Assembly (NCBI RefSeq): GCF_000819985.1
Contig: NZ_CDBZ01000155.1
Coordinates: 1-48,828, forward strand
Direction: 5' to 3'
Length of the DNA: 48,828 nucleotides
Source of the DNA: Aeromonas media
GTDB taxonomy: Bacteria; Pseudomonadota; Gammaproteobacteria; Enterobacterales; Aeromonadaceae
Below the pieces are notes generated by a model that saw nothing but the letters and a program-made list of their open reading frames with translations, ran no database searches and had not been told where the DNA came from. Every line of letters starts with the position of its first letter. Within the stretch, counting starts at the first letter, position 1. Below are positions 24,180 to 35,497 of the stretch, piece after piece. The position numbers and the translations under genes were made by a program.

Positions 24180-25136
24180 CTAGCCGCAGATCAACGGCCG
24201 CTTGCGCTCGATCGCGCCCAATAGCAAAAATTCATCCAGCTGGGTGCGGGTGGGCAGCGCCGTCATGGCCCCCTTGGCGGTGGTGGCGAGCGCCCCGCAG
24301 CCGTGGGCCTGAGCCAGGATGGCGGGCAGCTCGACCAGCGTCGGTAGTGACGAACGCCCGGCCAGCGCCGCCAGGAGACCGGCGACAAAGGCATCCCCTG
24401 CCCCCGTGGTGTCGAGCGGGGTCACCTTGGGCCCTACCCACTCCAGCAGCTCTCCACCCAAACGGGCCACCACACCGGCCGCCCCCCGGGTCACCAGCAC
24501 CAGGGCGGGCCCTTGTATGGTGGCCAAGCCCCCAGCCAGATCGTCCAGACCGCTCAGCAGTTGCAGCTCCTCCACCGAGAGCTTGACCACATCCGCCAGG
24601 GCGATGGCTTCGCGCACCACGGGCAGCATCTCGGCGGAGTTGCCCCACACTTCGGGCCTCAGGTTGGGGTCGAAGCAGACCCGCCCCCCGACCGCCCGTA
24701 TGGTCGCCATGGCCTGCCGGCAGCTGCCGCGCACCGGCTCGTTAGCCAGGGCGATGGAGCAGGTCAGCAGCCACTGCCCGGCCTGGAAGACCGGCAGATC
24801 GGCGGGGCTCAGGAACTGATCGGCACTGGGGCGCACCATGAAGGTGAAGCTGCGTTCACCCTCGTCATCGAGCGCAACCAGCACTGTGCTGGTGCGATGG
24901 GCCGGATCCTGGGTCAGATGACGGATATCGACGCCCTCCGCCACCAGGGTCTCGGCCATAAAGCGGCCAAACGGATCGGCGCCGACCCGGCCGATAAAGG
25001 CCGCATCGCCACCAAGCCGTGCCACCCCGACCGCCACATTGGCGGGCGCACCACCCGGACACTTGAGGTAGTGCACCTCCCCTTCCGGGATAAGATCCAC
25101 CACCGCATCCCCCATTACCCACACACGATTCGTCAC
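24180..25136 (-). CDS. scrK: Fructokinase (PfkB family)
   Basis: Phosphorylates the fructose released by ScrB to fructose-6-phosphate. GTG at 25136 is preferred, with GGAG 7 bases upstream, giving 318 residues and the start VTNRVWVMGDAVVDL; another GTG at 25157 lacks a ribosome site. PfkB motifs are GGAPANVAVGVARLGGDAAFIGRVG at the N-terminal side and DTTGAGDAFVAGLLA with the catalytic Asp. It lies between scrY and scrA, 71 bases before scrA. A ScrR operator lies in the scrY-scrK gap, so it may have its own promoter. Confidence 0.94.
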   Translation of the reverse strand: MTNRVWVMGDAVVDLIPEGEVHYLKCPGGAPANVAVGVARLGGDAAFIGRVGADPFGRFMAETLVAEGVDIRHLTQDPAHRTSTVLVALDDEGERSFTFMVRPSADQFLSPADLPVFQAGQWLLTCSIALANEPVRGSCRQAMATIRAVGGRVCFDPNLRPEVWGNSAEMLPVVREAIALADVVKLSVEELQLLSGLDDLAGGLATIQGPALVLVTRGAAGVVARLGGELLEWVGPKVTPLDTTGAGDAFVAGLLAALAGRSSLPTLVELPAILAQAHGCGALATTAKGAMTALPTRTQLDEFLLLGAIERKRPLICG

Positions 25137-25201
25137 CTTGCTACTCCACTGCTGCACAGGATTTGCCAGAGCCGGGCTCTGTTCTCTTGGTCGGCATTAT
25201 C

Positions 25202-25219
25202 AGCTAAACCGTTTTAGCT
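25202..25219. promoter_or_regulatory. ScrR operator upstream of scrK
   Basis: AGCTAAACCGTTTTAGCT is an 18-bp dyad with one mismatch pair. It is nearly identical to the two sites upstream of scrY, which supports a common regulator, ScrR. Confidence 0.8.
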
Positions 25220-25269
25220 AACCAACAGATCCCGGCACCTGCTGCCATTTTTGTGATCGGGATAACGAA

Positions 25270-26772
<1,503 letters not shown>

Positions 26773-26814
26773 TCATCTGCCGCCCGTCCGGGCGCTGTTG
26801 TTATGGACGAGCAG

Positions 26815-26844
26815 AGAATAGCTAAACCGCTTTAGCTAACTCAA
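26815..26844 (-). promoter_or_regulatory. scrY promoter with ScrR operator in the spacer
   Basis: On the minus strand TTGAGT (26844-26839) and TATTCT (26820-26815) are separated by 18 bases. The spacer is almost exactly the operator AGCTAAACCGCTTTAGCT (26820-26837). Bound repressor would block RNA polymerase directly. Confidence 0.7.
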
Positions 26845-26850
26845 TATGCC

Positions 26851-26868
26851 AGCTAAACCGTTTCAGCC
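26851..26868. promoter_or_regulatory. Second ScrR operator upstream of scrY
   Basis: AGCTAAACCGTTTCAGCC is a third copy of the operator with a degenerate right end. Its centre is 31 bp, about three helical turns, from that of the spacer operator, which suits cooperative binding. Confidence 0.7.
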
Positions 26869-26871
26869 ACT

Positions 26872-26887
26872 TGTGATCAGAGTAACG
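26872..26887. promoter_or_regulatory. Candidate CRP site upstream of scrY
   Basis: TGTGATCAGAGTAACG has a perfect left half-site and three of five bases in the right half (TGTGA-N6-TCACA). Position just beyond the -35 side operator fits activation of a PTS sugar operon by CRP. Confidence 0.4.
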
Positions 26888-26982
26888 TTTGCACAGAGAA
26901 AACCGCCGGGAGTTGTGAGGAGGATCCCTCATCGGGATCCACTCAATAGGGCGGATCCGGGGCAAATGGCAGGCAAAAAGAA

Positions 26983-27003
26983 AGCCGGCACTGAAGGCCG
27001 GCT
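26983..27003 (-). terminator. dnaJ terminator
   Basis: A 7-bp stem AGCCGGC/GCCGGCT followed on the minus strand by TTCTTTTTG, 20 bases after the dnaJ stop. Confidence 0.8.
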
Positions 27004-27022
27004 TGGGTCACGCGGGTAGCGA

Positions 27023-28150
27023 TTACTTGGTCAGATCGTCGAAGAAGCGTTTCACCCCTTCGAAGAAGCCTTCGGATTTCGGCTTGTGGGTCTTGGCGGC
27101 GGCACCGCTGAAGGACTCGTCCAGCTGGCGCAGCAGATCTTTCTGGGTCTCGGTCAGCTTGACCGGGGTCTCGATCACCACCTTGCACATCAGATCCCCC
27201 ACCTGGCCGGAGCGCACGGACTTGACGCCCTTGCCCCGCAGGCGGAACAGCTTGCCGGTCTGGGTTTCCGCCGTGACCTTGAGCTTGACCCGGCCATCCA
27301 GGGTCGGCACTTCGATCTCGCCGCCGAGCGCCGCCGTGGTGAAGCTGATGGGCACCTCGCAGTAGAGATCGTTGCCGTCACGCACGAAGATCTCGTGCTC
27401 CTTGACGTGGACCTGTACGTAGAGATCCCCGGCCGGTGCGCCGGCCTCCCCCGCTTCCCCTTCGCCGGAGAGACGGATGCGATCGCCGGTATCGACGCCC
27501 GCCGGGATCTTCACCGACAAGGTCTTGGTCTTCTGGTAGCGCCCTTCCCCATGGCACTTGCGGCACGGATCCTTGATGATCTTGCCGCGACCGTGACAGT
27601 GGGGGCAGGCCTGCTGCACCGCGAAGAAGCCCTGGCGCATCTGCACCTGACCGGAGCCGTGGCAGGTCGGGCAGGTATGGGCCTGGCTGCCGGTGTGGGC
27701 ACCGGATCCGTTGCAGACCTCGCAATGGACCTGGGTCGGGATCTTGATCTCCTTGGAGACCCCGCGCACCGCCTCTTCCAGGGTCAGCTCCATGTTGTAG
27801 CGCAGGTCGGAGCCACGGGCCGGGCCGCGACGACCACCCCCACGACCACCGAAGATGTCACCAAACACATCGCCGAAGATGTCACCGAAATCGGCACCAC
27901 CACCGTGGCCGCCGCCCTGGCTCTGATCCACGCCGGCATGACCGTACTGGTCATAGCGGGCACGCAGGTTCTCGTCGGTCAGGACCTCGTAGGCTTCCTT
28001 GACCTCTTTGAACTTCTCTTCCGATGCGGCATCACCCTGATTGCGATCCGGGTGATACTTCATCGCCAGACGCTTGTACGCCTTCTTGATCTCGCGCTCG
28101 TCGGCACCTTTCGATACCCCGAGCACTTCGTAGAAATCGCGCTTCGACAT
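27023..28150 (-). CDS. dnaJ: Chaperone DnaJ (Hsp40)
   Basis: Co-chaperone that delivers substrates to DnaK and stimulates its ATPase. ATG at 28150 has AGG 6 bases upstream and gives 375 residues starting [18 protein letters not shown]; another ATG two codons upstream is poorly spaced. J domain 1-70 with HPD (YHPDRNQGD), a Gly/Phe-rich linker (about 75-115), four CxxCxGxG zinc repeats (about 140-205, including [32 protein letters not shown]) and the C-terminal substrate domains. Downstream of dnaK, separated by two strong hairpins. Confidence 0.97.
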   Translation of the reverse strand: MSKRDFYEVLGVSKGADEREIKKAYKRLAMKYHPDRNQGDAASEEKFKEVKEAYEVLTDENLRARYDQYGHAGVDQSQGGGHGGGADFGDIFGDVFGDIFGGRGGGRRGPARGSDLRYNMELTLEEAVRGVSKEIKIPTQVHCEVCNGSGAHTGSQAHTCPTCHGSGQVQMRQGFFAVQQACPHCHGRGKIIKDPCRKCHGEGRYQKTKTLSVKIPAGVDTGDRIRLSGEGEAGEAGAPAGDLYVQVHVKEHEIFVRDGNDLYCEVPISFTTAALGGEIEVPTLDGRVKLKVTAETQTGKLFRLRGKGVKSVRSGQVGDLMCKVVIETPVKLTETQKDLLRQLDESFSGAAAKTHKPKSEGFFEGVKRFFDDLTK

Positions 28151-28182
28151 ACTCATCCTGTTCTACTTAAGCCGTTATGCAG

Positions 28183-28252
28183 ACGGGCGTTGGTTACCCA
28201 ACGCCCGTGAAATCATTGACTGAGCCGATGGGCAGAGTCTGCTCTGCCCATC
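28183..28252. repeat. Two tandem strong hairpins in the dnaK-dnaJ spacer
   Basis: Hairpin A pairs 28183-28193 with 28198-28208 (ACGGGCGTTGG, loop TTAC). Hairpin B pairs 28227-28237 with 28242-28252 (GATGGGCAGAG, loop TCTG). Both stems are perfect 11-mers and neither is followed by a T-run. They may attenuate dnaJ or protect the dnaK message from 3' decay. Confidence 0.7.
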
Positions 28253-28262
28253 TGGGTTGGGC

Positions 28263-30188
28263 TTATTTCTTGTCGTCTTTCACTTCTTCGAACTCGGCGT
28301 CGACCACGTCGTCGTCAGCCTTGGCGGAAGAAGAGGAGTGACCGGCCTCGGCACCGGCGCCTTGCGCCTGAGCCTGCTGCTGGGCAATCTCCATCAGCTT
28401 CTGGGACGCTTCCATCAGAGCCTGTTGCTTGGCTTCGATGGCAGCCTTGTCGTCACCCTTGATGACGGCTTCCAGCTCGGACAGTGCAGTTTCGATCTTG
28501 GTCTTGTCGTCGGCAGGCAGGGCGTCACCGGCTTCGGTGACCTGCTTGCGGACCGAGTGGACCAGACCGTCAGCCTGGTTGCGGGTCTGCACCAGCTCTT
28601 CGAACTTCTTGTCTTCCGCCGCGTTGGCTTCGGCTTCCCGTACCATGCGCTCGATCTCGTCATCAGACAGACCAGAGGAGGCCTGGATGGTGATCTTCTG
28701 CTCCTTGTTGGTCTCCTTGTCTTTCGCGGAGACGTGCAGGATACCGTTGGCGTCAATGTCGAAGGTCACTTCGATCTGCGGCAGACCGCGCGGTGCCGGA
28801 CGGATGCCTTCCAGGTTGAACTGGCCCAGGGACTTGTTGTCGCTGGCACGCTTGCGCTCACCCTGCAGCACGTGAATGGTCACGGCAGACTGGTTGTCTT
28901 CGGCAGTGGAGAACACCTGGGACTTCTTGGTCGGGATGGTGGTGTTCTTCTCGATCAGCGCAGTCATCACGCTGCCCATGGTTTCGATACCCAGAGAGAG
29001 CGGGGTCACGTCCAGCAGCAGTACGTCTGTCTTGTCACCGGACAGTACGGCACCCTGGATGGCAGCACCCATGGCCACGGCTTCGTCCGGGTTGACGTCT
29101 TTACGCGGCTCTTTGCCAAAGAAGTCGGCAACGGTCTTCTGAACCAGCGGCATACGGGTCTGACCACCCACCAGGATGACGTCGTCGATCTCGCCAACTG
29201 CCAGACCGGAGTCTTTCAGGGCGACACGGACCGGCTCCAGGGAGTCTTTCACCATGTCTTCCACCAGGGATTCCAGCTTGGCGCGGGTCACCTTGATGTT
29301 CATGTGCTTCGGACCTGTGGCATCTGCGGTGATGTACGGCAGGTTGACGTCGGTCTGCTGGGCGGAAGAGAGCTCGATCTTGGCTTTCTCGGCGGCATCT
29401 TTCAGACGCTGCAGAGCCAGCTGGTCGTTGCGCAGGTCGATGCCCTGCTCGCGCTTGAACTCGTCTACCAGGTAGTTGATGACGCGGTTGTCGAAGTCTT
29501 CACCACCCAGGTGGGTGTTACCGTTGGTCGCCAGTACTTCGAAGGTGGTTTCACCTTCCACTTCGTCGATCTCGATGATGGAGATGTCGAAGGTACCGCC
29601 GCCCAGGTCATAGACGGCAACCTTGCGCTCGCCCTTGACCTTGTTCACGCCATAGGCGAAGGCCGCAGCAGTCGGTTCGTTGATGATGCGTTTTACATCC
29701 AGACCGGCGATGCGACCGGCATCCTTGGTGGCCTGACGCTGGGCGTCGTTGAAGTAGGCCGGTACTGTGATGACCGCTTCGGTCACCGGCTCGCCCAGGT
29801 AATCCTCGGCGGTCTTCTTCATCTTCTTCAGCACTTCGGCAGAGATCTGCGGCGGTGCCATTTTCTTGCCTTTGACTTCTACCCAGGCGTCACCGTTGTC
29901 AGCCTTGGCGATGGCGTACGGCATGATCTTCAGATCGCGCTGTACTTCTTCATCTTCGAAACGACGGCCAATCAGACGCTTGATAGCGAACAGCGTGTTT
30001 TTCGGGTTGGTGATGGCTTGGCGCTTGGCCGGCTGACCAACCAGGATTTCGCCGTCATCGGCATAGGCAATGATGGACGGAGTAGTACGGTCGCCTTCCG
30101 CGTTCTCGATCACGCGAGCATGGTCGCCATCCAGAATAGCAACGCAGGAGTTGGTAGTACCCAGGTCAATACCGATGATTTTACCCAT
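28263..30188 (-). CDS. dnaK: Chaperone DnaK (Hsp70)
   Basis: Central ATP-dependent chaperone, working with DnaJ and GrpE. ATG at 30188 follows GGAG and gives 641 residues beginning [18 protein letters not shown], the phosphate-1 loop. Other marks are [30 protein letters not shown] and the linker-proximal [11 protein letters not shown], followed by the substrate domain and an acidic C-terminal tail ending VKDDKK. Two sigma-32 promoters precede it. Confidence 0.98.
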   Translation of the reverse strand: MGKIIGIDLGTTNSCVAILDGDHARVIENAEGDRTTPSIIAYADDGEILVGQPAKRQAITNPKNTLFAIKRLIGRRFEDEEVQRDLKIMPYAIAKADNGDAWVEVKGKKMAPPQISAEVLKKMKKTAEDYLGEPVTEAVITVPAYFNDAQRQATKDAGRIAGLDVKRIINEPTAAAFAYGVNKVKGERKVAVYDLGGGTFDISIIEIDEVEGETTFEVLATNGNTHLGGEDFDNRVINYLVDEFKREQGIDLRNDQLALQRLKDAAEKAKIELSSAQQTDVNLPYITADATGPKHMNIKVTRAKLESLVEDMVKDSLEPVRVALKDSGLAVGEIDDVILVGGQTRMPLVQKTVADFFGKEPRKDVNPDEAVAMGAAIQGAVLSGDKTDVLLLDVTPLSLGIETMGSVMTALIEKNTTIPTKKSQVFSTAEDNQSAVTIHVLQGERKRASDNKSLGQFNLEGIRPAPRGLPQIEVTFDIDANGILHVSAKDKETNKEQKITIQASSGLSDDEIERMVREAEANAAEDKKFEELVQTRNQADGLVHSVRKQVTEAGDALPADDKTKIETALSELEAVIKGDDKAAIEAKQQALMEASQKLMEIAQQQAQAQGAGAEAGHSSSSAKADDDVVDAEFEEVKDDKK

Positions 30189-30252
30189 TTGACGAATCTC
30201 CAAATACTTTGAATAAACTGGCGAGGGGCTCGCCTTAAATACGTTAACGGCT

Positions 30253-30281
30253 AGGTGGGGCCTGCCACTGTGGCTTTCAAG
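30253..30281 (-). promoter_or_regulatory. Sigma-32 promoter of dnaK, proximal
   Basis: On the minus strand CTTGAAA (30281-30275), 14 bases, then CCCCACCT (30260-30253), close to the heat-shock consensus CTTGAAA-N11-15-CCCCATnT. Confidence 0.8.
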
Positions 30282-30359
30282 CACCCGACATCAAATTCTT
30301 TCCGTGTCACCTAAGTTTCCATGCCACTGAAATCAGATGCCGCCGTGGCCTTGCCACCT

Positions 30360-30387
30360 ATATGGGGTCTCGAGCCGACGCTTCAAG
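30360..30387 (-). promoter_or_regulatory. Sigma-32 promoter of dnaK, distal
   Basis: On the minus strand CTTGAAG (30387-30381), 13 bases, then CCCCATAT (30367-30360). An almost ideal heat-shock promoter. Together with the proximal site it gives the tandem arrangement known for enteric dnaK. The rest of 30189-30485 shows no gene. Confidence 0.88.
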
Positions 30388-30485
30388 CCCTGACCTTAAA
30401 AAACCGCGCATTCTTGCCCCTTGGGCGCAAGAGTGCTTGCCAAATGGCGCCAGAAAATACCCTGATGGCGCCGCTACCAATAAAA

Positions 30486-30505
30486 AGCCCGCCGAGCGGC
30501 GGGCT
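30486..30505 (-). terminator. grpE terminator
   Basis: A 9-bp stem AGCCCGCCG/CGGCGGGCT, followed on the minus strand by TTTTTATTG, 17 bases past the grpE stop. Confidence 0.85.
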
Positions 30506-30522
30506 CAGCACAGCGACGGAGC

Positions 30523-31098
30523 TCAGGCCGGGGCCTTGGAGACCATCACCATGGCCGGACGGATCACCCGACCGTTGAGTTCATAGCCCTTCTGCATCAC
30601 GGCGATGACGGTGTTCGCCGCCACTTCGGCATTGTCGATCATGCTGATCGCCTGATGGGCGTTGGGATCGAACGGCTGGTTCAGCGGATCCAGCGGGAGC
30701 AGGCCAAACTTGGCCACCGAGCTCTGCATGGATTTGAGGGTCAGCTCGACCCCTTCGATCATCGGCTTGAGCGCCTCATTTTCCTTGTCGGCCAGCTCGA
30801 TGGCACGCTCCAGGTTGTCCAGCACCGGCAGCAGCTCGCCGGCGAACTTCTCCAGCGCGAACTTGTGGGCCTTCTCCACGTCCTGAGCGGCGCGGCGACG
30901 CAGGTTTTCCATCTCGGCGACGGCACGCACGGCGCGTTCACGCTCTTCCAGGGAAGCCTGCTGGGCTGCCTCCAACTGGGCCTCCAGCTCGGCAATGCGG
31001 GCCTGCTCGGCTGTCACTTCACTGTCTACATCGGTCGGCTCGACTGGCTGGGCTTCCACTTGCTCCATCGCTTCAACCTTTTGTTCTTCGTGGCTCAT
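30523..31098 (-). CDS. grpE: Nucleotide exchange factor GrpE
   Basis: Releases ADP from DnaK. The 191 residues have an acidic N-terminal tail, a long coiled coil at about 30-90 (AELEAQLEAAQQASLEERERA, AEMENLRRRAAQDVEKAHKFA) and a C-terminal beta domain ending GRVIRPAMVMVSK. The region FAGELLPVLDNLERAIE is diagnostic. A single-gene heat-shock unit with its own sigma-32 promoter, divergent from nadK. Confidence 0.97.
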   Translation of the reverse strand: MSHEEQKVEAMEQVEAQPVEPTDVDSEVTAEQARIAELEAQLEAAQQASLEERERAVRAVAEMENLRRRAAQDVEKAHKFALEKFAGELLPVLDNLERAIELADKENEALKPMIEGVELTLKSMQSSVAKFGLLPLDPLNQPFDPNAHQAISMIDNAEVAANTVIAVMQKGYELNGRVIRPAMVMVSKAPA

Positions 31099-31185
31099 GA
31101 CATCTCCAATATTCAGGGGTTACTTACGAGGGGTTGCTGACGTTCAGGTAAGCGACACGCGTCAACGGACCCTGTGTTGGCGCTA

Positions 31186-31213
31186 TTATGGGGACGCAGC
31201 CCCGTCTTTCAAG
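31186..31213 (-). promoter_or_regulatory. Sigma-32 promoter of grpE
   Basis: On the minus strand CTTGAAA (31213-31207), 13 bases, then CCCCATAA (31193-31186), about 90 bases before the grpE ATG. Matches the heat-shock consensus closely. Confidence 0.88.
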
Positions 31214-31362
31214 GGGAAAAGGGCATATCAGGCGCAATGCCTGCCACCAGCCGGCCAGGTTGCCGCTTTTCGGGGCCGATTGCGCCAAGGGGCATGGAGA
31301 CAGACAAATCCCCGGCAAAGCGCGGTATACTCCCCGCAAGACTTCCCCAGACCCGATAACCT

Positions 31363-32247
31363 ATGGATTCTCCGTTCAAAACCATCGCCCTGATCGGCAA
31401 GCCCCATCATGAAGGGGCCAACCAGACCCTCAGCGGCCTGCATCAATACCTGAGTACCCGCGGTTTTCGGGTGCTGCTGGAGAGCCGGGTCGCCCAGACC
31501 TTAGGGCTCTTGGGTGACAACGTGATGGATCTGGTGCAGCTCGGTGAGCAGGCGGATCTGGCCATAGTGGTCGGCGGTGACGGCAACATGCTGGGGGCGG
31601 CCCGGGTGCTGTCCCGGTTCGATGTGGCTGTGATAGGGGTGAACCGGGGCAACCTCGGCTTCCTGACCGATCTCTCCCCCCAGGATTACCTGCTGCCCCT
31701 GGAGCAGGTGCTCTCCGGCCACTTCAAGAGCGAGCACCGCTTCCTGCTGGAGGCTGCCGTCTATCGCCACGGCGAGCGCAAGTCGAGCAACCTGGCGGTC
31801 AACGAGGCGGTGCTGCACCCGGGCAAGATAGCCCACATGATAGAGTTCGAGGTCTATATCGATGGCAGCTTCATGTACAGCCAGCGCTCGGACGGCATCA
31901 TAGTCGCCACCCCCACCGGCTCCACCGCCTACTCCCTGTCGGCGGGGGGCGCCATCCTCACCCCCAAGCTCAACGCCATCACGCTGGTGCCCATGTTCCC
32001 GCACACCCTGAGCAGCCGTCCCATAGTGCTGGACGCGGACAGCGAAGTGCGGCTGCTGGTCTCGCCGGACAATCAGGATGACGCCATGCAGGTGAGCTGC
32101 GACGGTCAGGTAACCCTGGCGGTCCACCCGGGGGACGAGATCCTCATCAAGAAGAGCCAGCACAAGCTGCACCTGGTGCATCCGCTGGATTACAGCTACT
32201 TCCACGTGTTGCGCAACAAGCTCGGCTGGGGCAGCAAGCTGTTCTAG
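31363..32247 (+). CDS. nadK: NAD kinase
   Basis: Makes NADP from NAD and ATP. The 294 residues carry GGDGN at 71-75, the catalytic and nucleotide-binding turn, the AVNEAVLHP motif, and [14 protein letters not shown] of the substrate pocket. Length and motif order are normal. No clear Shine-Dalgarno site precedes the ATG. It is divergent from grpE, as in other gammaproteobacteria, and convergent with a GGDEF gene that separates it from recN. Confidence 0.97.
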   Translation: MDSPFKTIALIGKPHHEGANQTLSGLHQYLSTRGFRVLLESRVAQTLGLLGDNVMDLVQLGEQADLAIVVGGDGNMLGAARVLSRFDVAVIGVNRGNLGFLTDLSPQDYLLPLEQVLSGHFKSEHRFLLEAAVYRHGERKSSNLAVNEAVLHPGKIAHMIEFEVYIDGSFMYSQRSDGIIVATPTGSTAYSLSAGGAILTPKLNAITLVPMFPHTLSSRPIVLDADSEVRLLVSPDNQDDAMQVSCDGQVTLAVHPGDEILIKKSQHKLHLVHPLDYSYFHVLRNKLGWGSKLF

Positions 32248-32286
32248 AAAGCGGGCCCTGGCCGACGCGAGCCTGAAGGCGAGGGC

Positions 32287-33447
32287 CTAGCCCTCGCCGC
32301 CCTCAACCAGCCGAAGCGGTCCGGGTTCGAGCTGCAGATGCACGCCATTTCTCCCCGCTGCCTTGACCCTGTACATGGCCTCGTCGGCCTTCGTCAGCAA
32401 GTGCGCCAACCCTGTCTCTGCACAGGCGCAGACGCCCCCCACACTGACCGTCACCCCCTCGCACGGCGGGCAGGCCCCCTGACGGGAGCCCGTCTCTATC
32501 TGACGGCGGATCCGGTCGCAGATGTCATGGGCCATCTGGCCGTTCACCCCTCCCATGATGAGGGCGAACTCCTCGCCACCTATGCGCCCCACCAGATCAT
32601 CCTTGCGCGCCTCGGCCACCAGCACCCTGGCCACGTAGCGGATCACCTCGTCACCACAGCCGTGACCAAATCGATCATTGACGCGCTTGAAATGGTCTAT
32701 GTCGAGCACCACCACGCAGCGCATCTGCCCCGGCAACGCCCGCTCCCCCAGCCTGAACAGGCCGCGCCGGTTGAGCACCCCGGTGAGGGGATCCCGCTCC
32801 GAGAGGGCCAGCAGTGCCTGCTCCGCCTCCACATAGGCCACCAGGGGCAACAGCAGTACCGAGCCTATGGTCAGCACCATGTGCATGAAGAAGATGCCAT
32901 CGAGCAGCCCGTCTCCGTTGCCCATGCGACTATCAGGCCCCAGCAAGAGCAGCACCCCCTGGCTCAGCAGTATGGTGAAATGCAGCAGATAAATGGCAGC
33001 GACGGCATGGAGCACCCGCTTCTGGTGCCGGCTGAGGGAGACAATCAGGCAGGCACACCAGAGGTAGACCACCGATTCCATCAGGGCCAGCACAATGCGC
33101 ACCTCGAAGCGGCTAGACAGCCCCAGATAGGCAAGCAGCAACAGGGCAACCCCTCCCCACAGGGTGCGGGGGCGCCAGGACAGACCATAGAGGGCATAAA
33201 AGCCGGCCAGCAACAGCAATATGCTCAGGAGGGAGACCAGGCCACCGACCCTGATCCCCAGGGCCGGATGACCACTCCCTATCCCCAGGCTGAGCAACAG
33301 GATGGAGAGGGAGAAGAGAAAGGCCGACAGGGACCAGAACAGAAAGTTGCACCGACCCGGCTTCAAGAAGTGGATGAACAACATGAGCAATGCCGACATC
33401 AGATTGATTGCCAGGGAGATCAGCAGCAGGGTCGGGGTGTGGATCAT
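32287..33447 (-). CDS. Membrane-bound diguanylate cyclase (GGDEF)
   Basis: Predicted cyclic di-GMP synthase. ATG at 33447 has AAGGA 9 bases upstream and gives 386 residues. About seven or eight hydrophobic helices fill residues 5-215. The GGDEF domain (about 220-375) has DPLTGVLNRRGLF, the substrate loop DIDHFKRVNDRFGH and an active GGEEF. An RxxD inhibitory site (RKDD) stands five residues before GGEEF, so product inhibition is expected. The membrane region resembles no sensor I can name. It sits on the opposite strand between nadK and recN, which are often neighbours. Confidence 0.92.
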   Translation of the reverse strand: MIHTPTLLLISLAINLMSALLMLFIHFLKPGRCNFLFWSLSAFLFSLSILLLSLGIGSGHPALGIRVGGLVSLLSILLLLAGFYALYGLSWRPRTLWGGVALLLLAYLGLSSRFEVRIVLALMESVVYLWCACLIVSLSRHQKRVLHAVAAIYLLHFTILLSQGVLLLLGPDSRMGNGDGLLDGIFFMHMVLTIGSVLLLPLVAYVEAEQALLALSERDPLTGVLNRRGLFRLGERALPGQMRCVVVLDIDHFKRVNDRFGHGCGDEVIRYVARVLVAEARKDDLVGRIGGEEFALIMGGVNGQMAHDICDRIRRQIETGSRQGACPPCEGVTVSVGGVCACAETGLAHLLTKADEAMYRVKAAGRNGVHLQLEPGPLRLVEGGEG

Positions 33448-33717
33448 CGTGACGCATCCTTGGTGTGAGGCACGGTGGCCTGCCCGTTGAACCTGAGCCA
33501 TGCCTGTCTCGAGTGTGTCTCAGTCACCCCGACTCCACAAGTTCACTGCCTCGACAAGACCCCATAAAGGTGAACGAATTCAGGTTCATCGCGCACCTTG
33601 CCTCAGGATCACATCCCCCATGGGATGCCATGACGGCTCAGTGTCACTCTCTGCGCAACCTCCTCGCACAGCCCCTTATCCCTTTGCTCGACAAAAAATC
33701 CCGCCACGCACACTTTA

Positions 33718-33755
33718 CTGTATATAAGACCAGTATATACTGGATGCATACACAG
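33718..33755. promoter_or_regulatory. Two LexA boxes upstream of recN
   Basis: Two CTG-N10-CAG sites, 33718-33733 and 33740-33755, lie 22 bp apart just before recN. The first is AT-rich inside (TATATAAGAC), close to the SOS consensus. Double LexA control is known for enteric recN. The remaining 33448-33717 shows only promoter space. Confidence 0.85.
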
Positions 33756-33782
33756 TAATGTTGACCCATACAGGATGAGACC

Positions 33783-35447
33783 ATGCTGACCCAGCTGACC
33801 GTCAACAACTTCGCCATCGTCAAGTTTCTCGAACTCGATCTGCAATCCGGCATGACCTGCATCACAGGGGAGACGGGGGCAGGCAAATCCATTGCCATCG
33901 ACGCCCTCGGCCTTTGCCTCGGCGAGCGGGCCGAAGCCAGCATGGTGCGACCGGGCAGCGACAAGACGGAAGTCAGTGCCCGTTTCCTGCTGGACGGCAA
34001 TCCCGCCGCCCGCGCCTGGCTTGCCACCAACGAGCTGGAGAACGACGGGGAGTGCATCGTTCGGCGGGTGCTCTCCGCCGAGGGCCGCTCGCGCAGCTAC
34101 ATCAACGGCGTCCCCGTCCCCCTGGTGCAGCTCAAGAGCCTGGGCCAGTTGCTGGTCAACGTTCACGGCCAGCACGCGCATCAGCTGTTGCTCAAACCCG
34201 ACTATCAGCTCGCCCTGCTGGACGGCTATGCCGGTCACCACCTGCTGCTCGATGAAGTGCGCCAGCACTATCAGCAGTGGCGCCAGCTGCAGAACGAGCT
34301 CAACCGCCTCAAGGCCGAGCAGCAGCAGCGGGAGGCCCGCCGCCAGCTCATCGAGTATCAGGTGCAGGAGCTGGATGAGTTCGCCCTGCAACCCGGGGAG
34401 TTTGAAGCCATCGAAGAGGAGCACCAGCGTCTCGCCAACGGCACCGAGCTGATGCAGGAGTGCGGCTATTGCCTCGACCTGCTCTATGACAACGAAGAGA
34501 CCACCATCGCCGGCCTGCTGCAGGTGGCGGTGGACAGAGCCGAGACCCTGGTCGGCATGGACAGCCGCCTTGGCAATGTGCTCGGCATGCTGAATGAAGC
34601 CCTGATCGGTGTGCAGGAGAGCCACAGCGAGCTGCGCAGCTATCTGGATCTGCTGGAGCTGGACCCCGAGCGTTTCAACGAGCTGGAGGCCCGCCTCTCC
34701 AAGGCGATCAACCTGGCCCGCAAGCACCACGTCAAACCCGCCGAGCTGGCCCAGTTCCACCAGGATCTGGCCAGCGATCTCGCCCGCCTCCACTCCGATG
34801 AGGAGCGGTTGGAGGGGATGGAGGATGAACTGGCCGAGGCCCGTCAGGCCTTTGTCCAGGCGGCAGAGGTGCTCAGCCAGAGCCGTCAGCGCTATGCTCT
34901 GGAGCTGGCCACCCAGGTGACCGCCAGCATGCACGAACTGGCGATGCCCGATGGCCGCTTCGCCATCGAGGTGCGCCCCGACGCCCAGAGCAGCCTCTCC
35001 CCCCTCGGCATAGACCGGGTGGAGTTCATGGTCACCACCAACCCCGGGCAGCCTATCCAGCCGCTGGGCAAGGTGGCCTCCGGCGGCGAGCTGTCGCGCA
35101 TCAGCCTCGCCCTGGTGGTGATCAGTGCCCGCAAGATCTCCACCCCCACCCTGATTTTCGACGAGGTGGATGTGGGGATCAGCGGCCCGACGGCAGCCGT
35201 GGTGGGCCGCCTGCTGCGTCAGCTCGGCGAATCCACCCAGGTGATGGTGGTCACTCACCTGCCCCAGGTGGCCGGCAAGGGTCACCAGCACATGGTGGTC
35301 AGCAAGCACACGGACGGCAAGACCACGGAGACCCAGATGCAGGCGCTCAACCAGGGTGCCCGCCTCAACGAGCTGGCCCGTCTGCTGGGGGGGGATCAGA
35401 TCACCGACAACACCCTGGCCAATGCCCGCGAGCTGCTTGCCTCATGA
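33783..35447 (+). CDS. recN: DNA repair protein RecN
   Basis: SMC-like ATPase for double-strand break repair and sister-chromatid cohesion. The 554 residues start with Walker A GETGAGKS at 29-36. A central coiled coil (about 155-370, rich in Glu/Gln/Arg) follows, then the ABC signature LGKVASGGELSRISLAL and Walker B TLIFDEVDVGISG. Length is normal. Strongly SOS-regulated judging from the two LexA boxes. Confidence 0.97.
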   Translation: MLTQLTVNNFAIVKFLELDLQSGMTCITGETGAGKSIAIDALGLCLGERAEASMVRPGSDKTEVSARFLLDGNPAARAWLATNELENDGECIVRRVLSAEGRSRSYINGVPVPLVQLKSLGQLLVNVHGQHAHQLLLKPDYQLALLDGYAGHHLLLDEVRQHYQQWRQLQNELNRLKAEQQQREARRQLIEYQVQELDEFALQPGEFEAIEEEHQRLANGTELMQECGYCLDLLYDNEETTIAGLLQVAVDRAETLVGMDSRLGNVLGMLNEALIGVQESHSELRSYLDLLELDPERFNELEARLSKAINLARKHHVKPAELAQFHQDLASDLARLHSDEERLEGMEDELAEARQAFVQAAEVLSQSRQRYALELATQVTASMHELAMPDGRFAIEVRPDAQSSLSPLGIDRVEFMVTTNPGQPIQPLGKVASGGELSRISLALVVISARKISTPTLIFDEVDVGISGPTAAVVGRLLRQLGESTQVMVVTHLPQVAGKGHQHMVVSKHTDGKTTETQMQALNQGARLNELARLLGGDQITDNTLANARELLAS

Positions 35448-35472
35448 GGGCAGTGGGCAAGCCATCGACGCC

Positions 35473-35497
35473 GCTCGCCGCCTCAGGGGCGGCGAGC
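35473..35497 (+). terminator. Hairpin after recN
   Basis: A 10-bp perfect stem GCTCGCCGCC/GGCGGCGAGC with loop TCAGG, 26 bases after the stop. There is no T-run, so it may be a Rho-dependent or stabilising structure. Confidence 0.45.

Noticed and set aside
28257..30212. 651-codon plus-strand open frame opposite dnaK
   Set aside because: A well-known artefact opposite Hsp70 genes; no ribosome-binding site and dnaK is certain.
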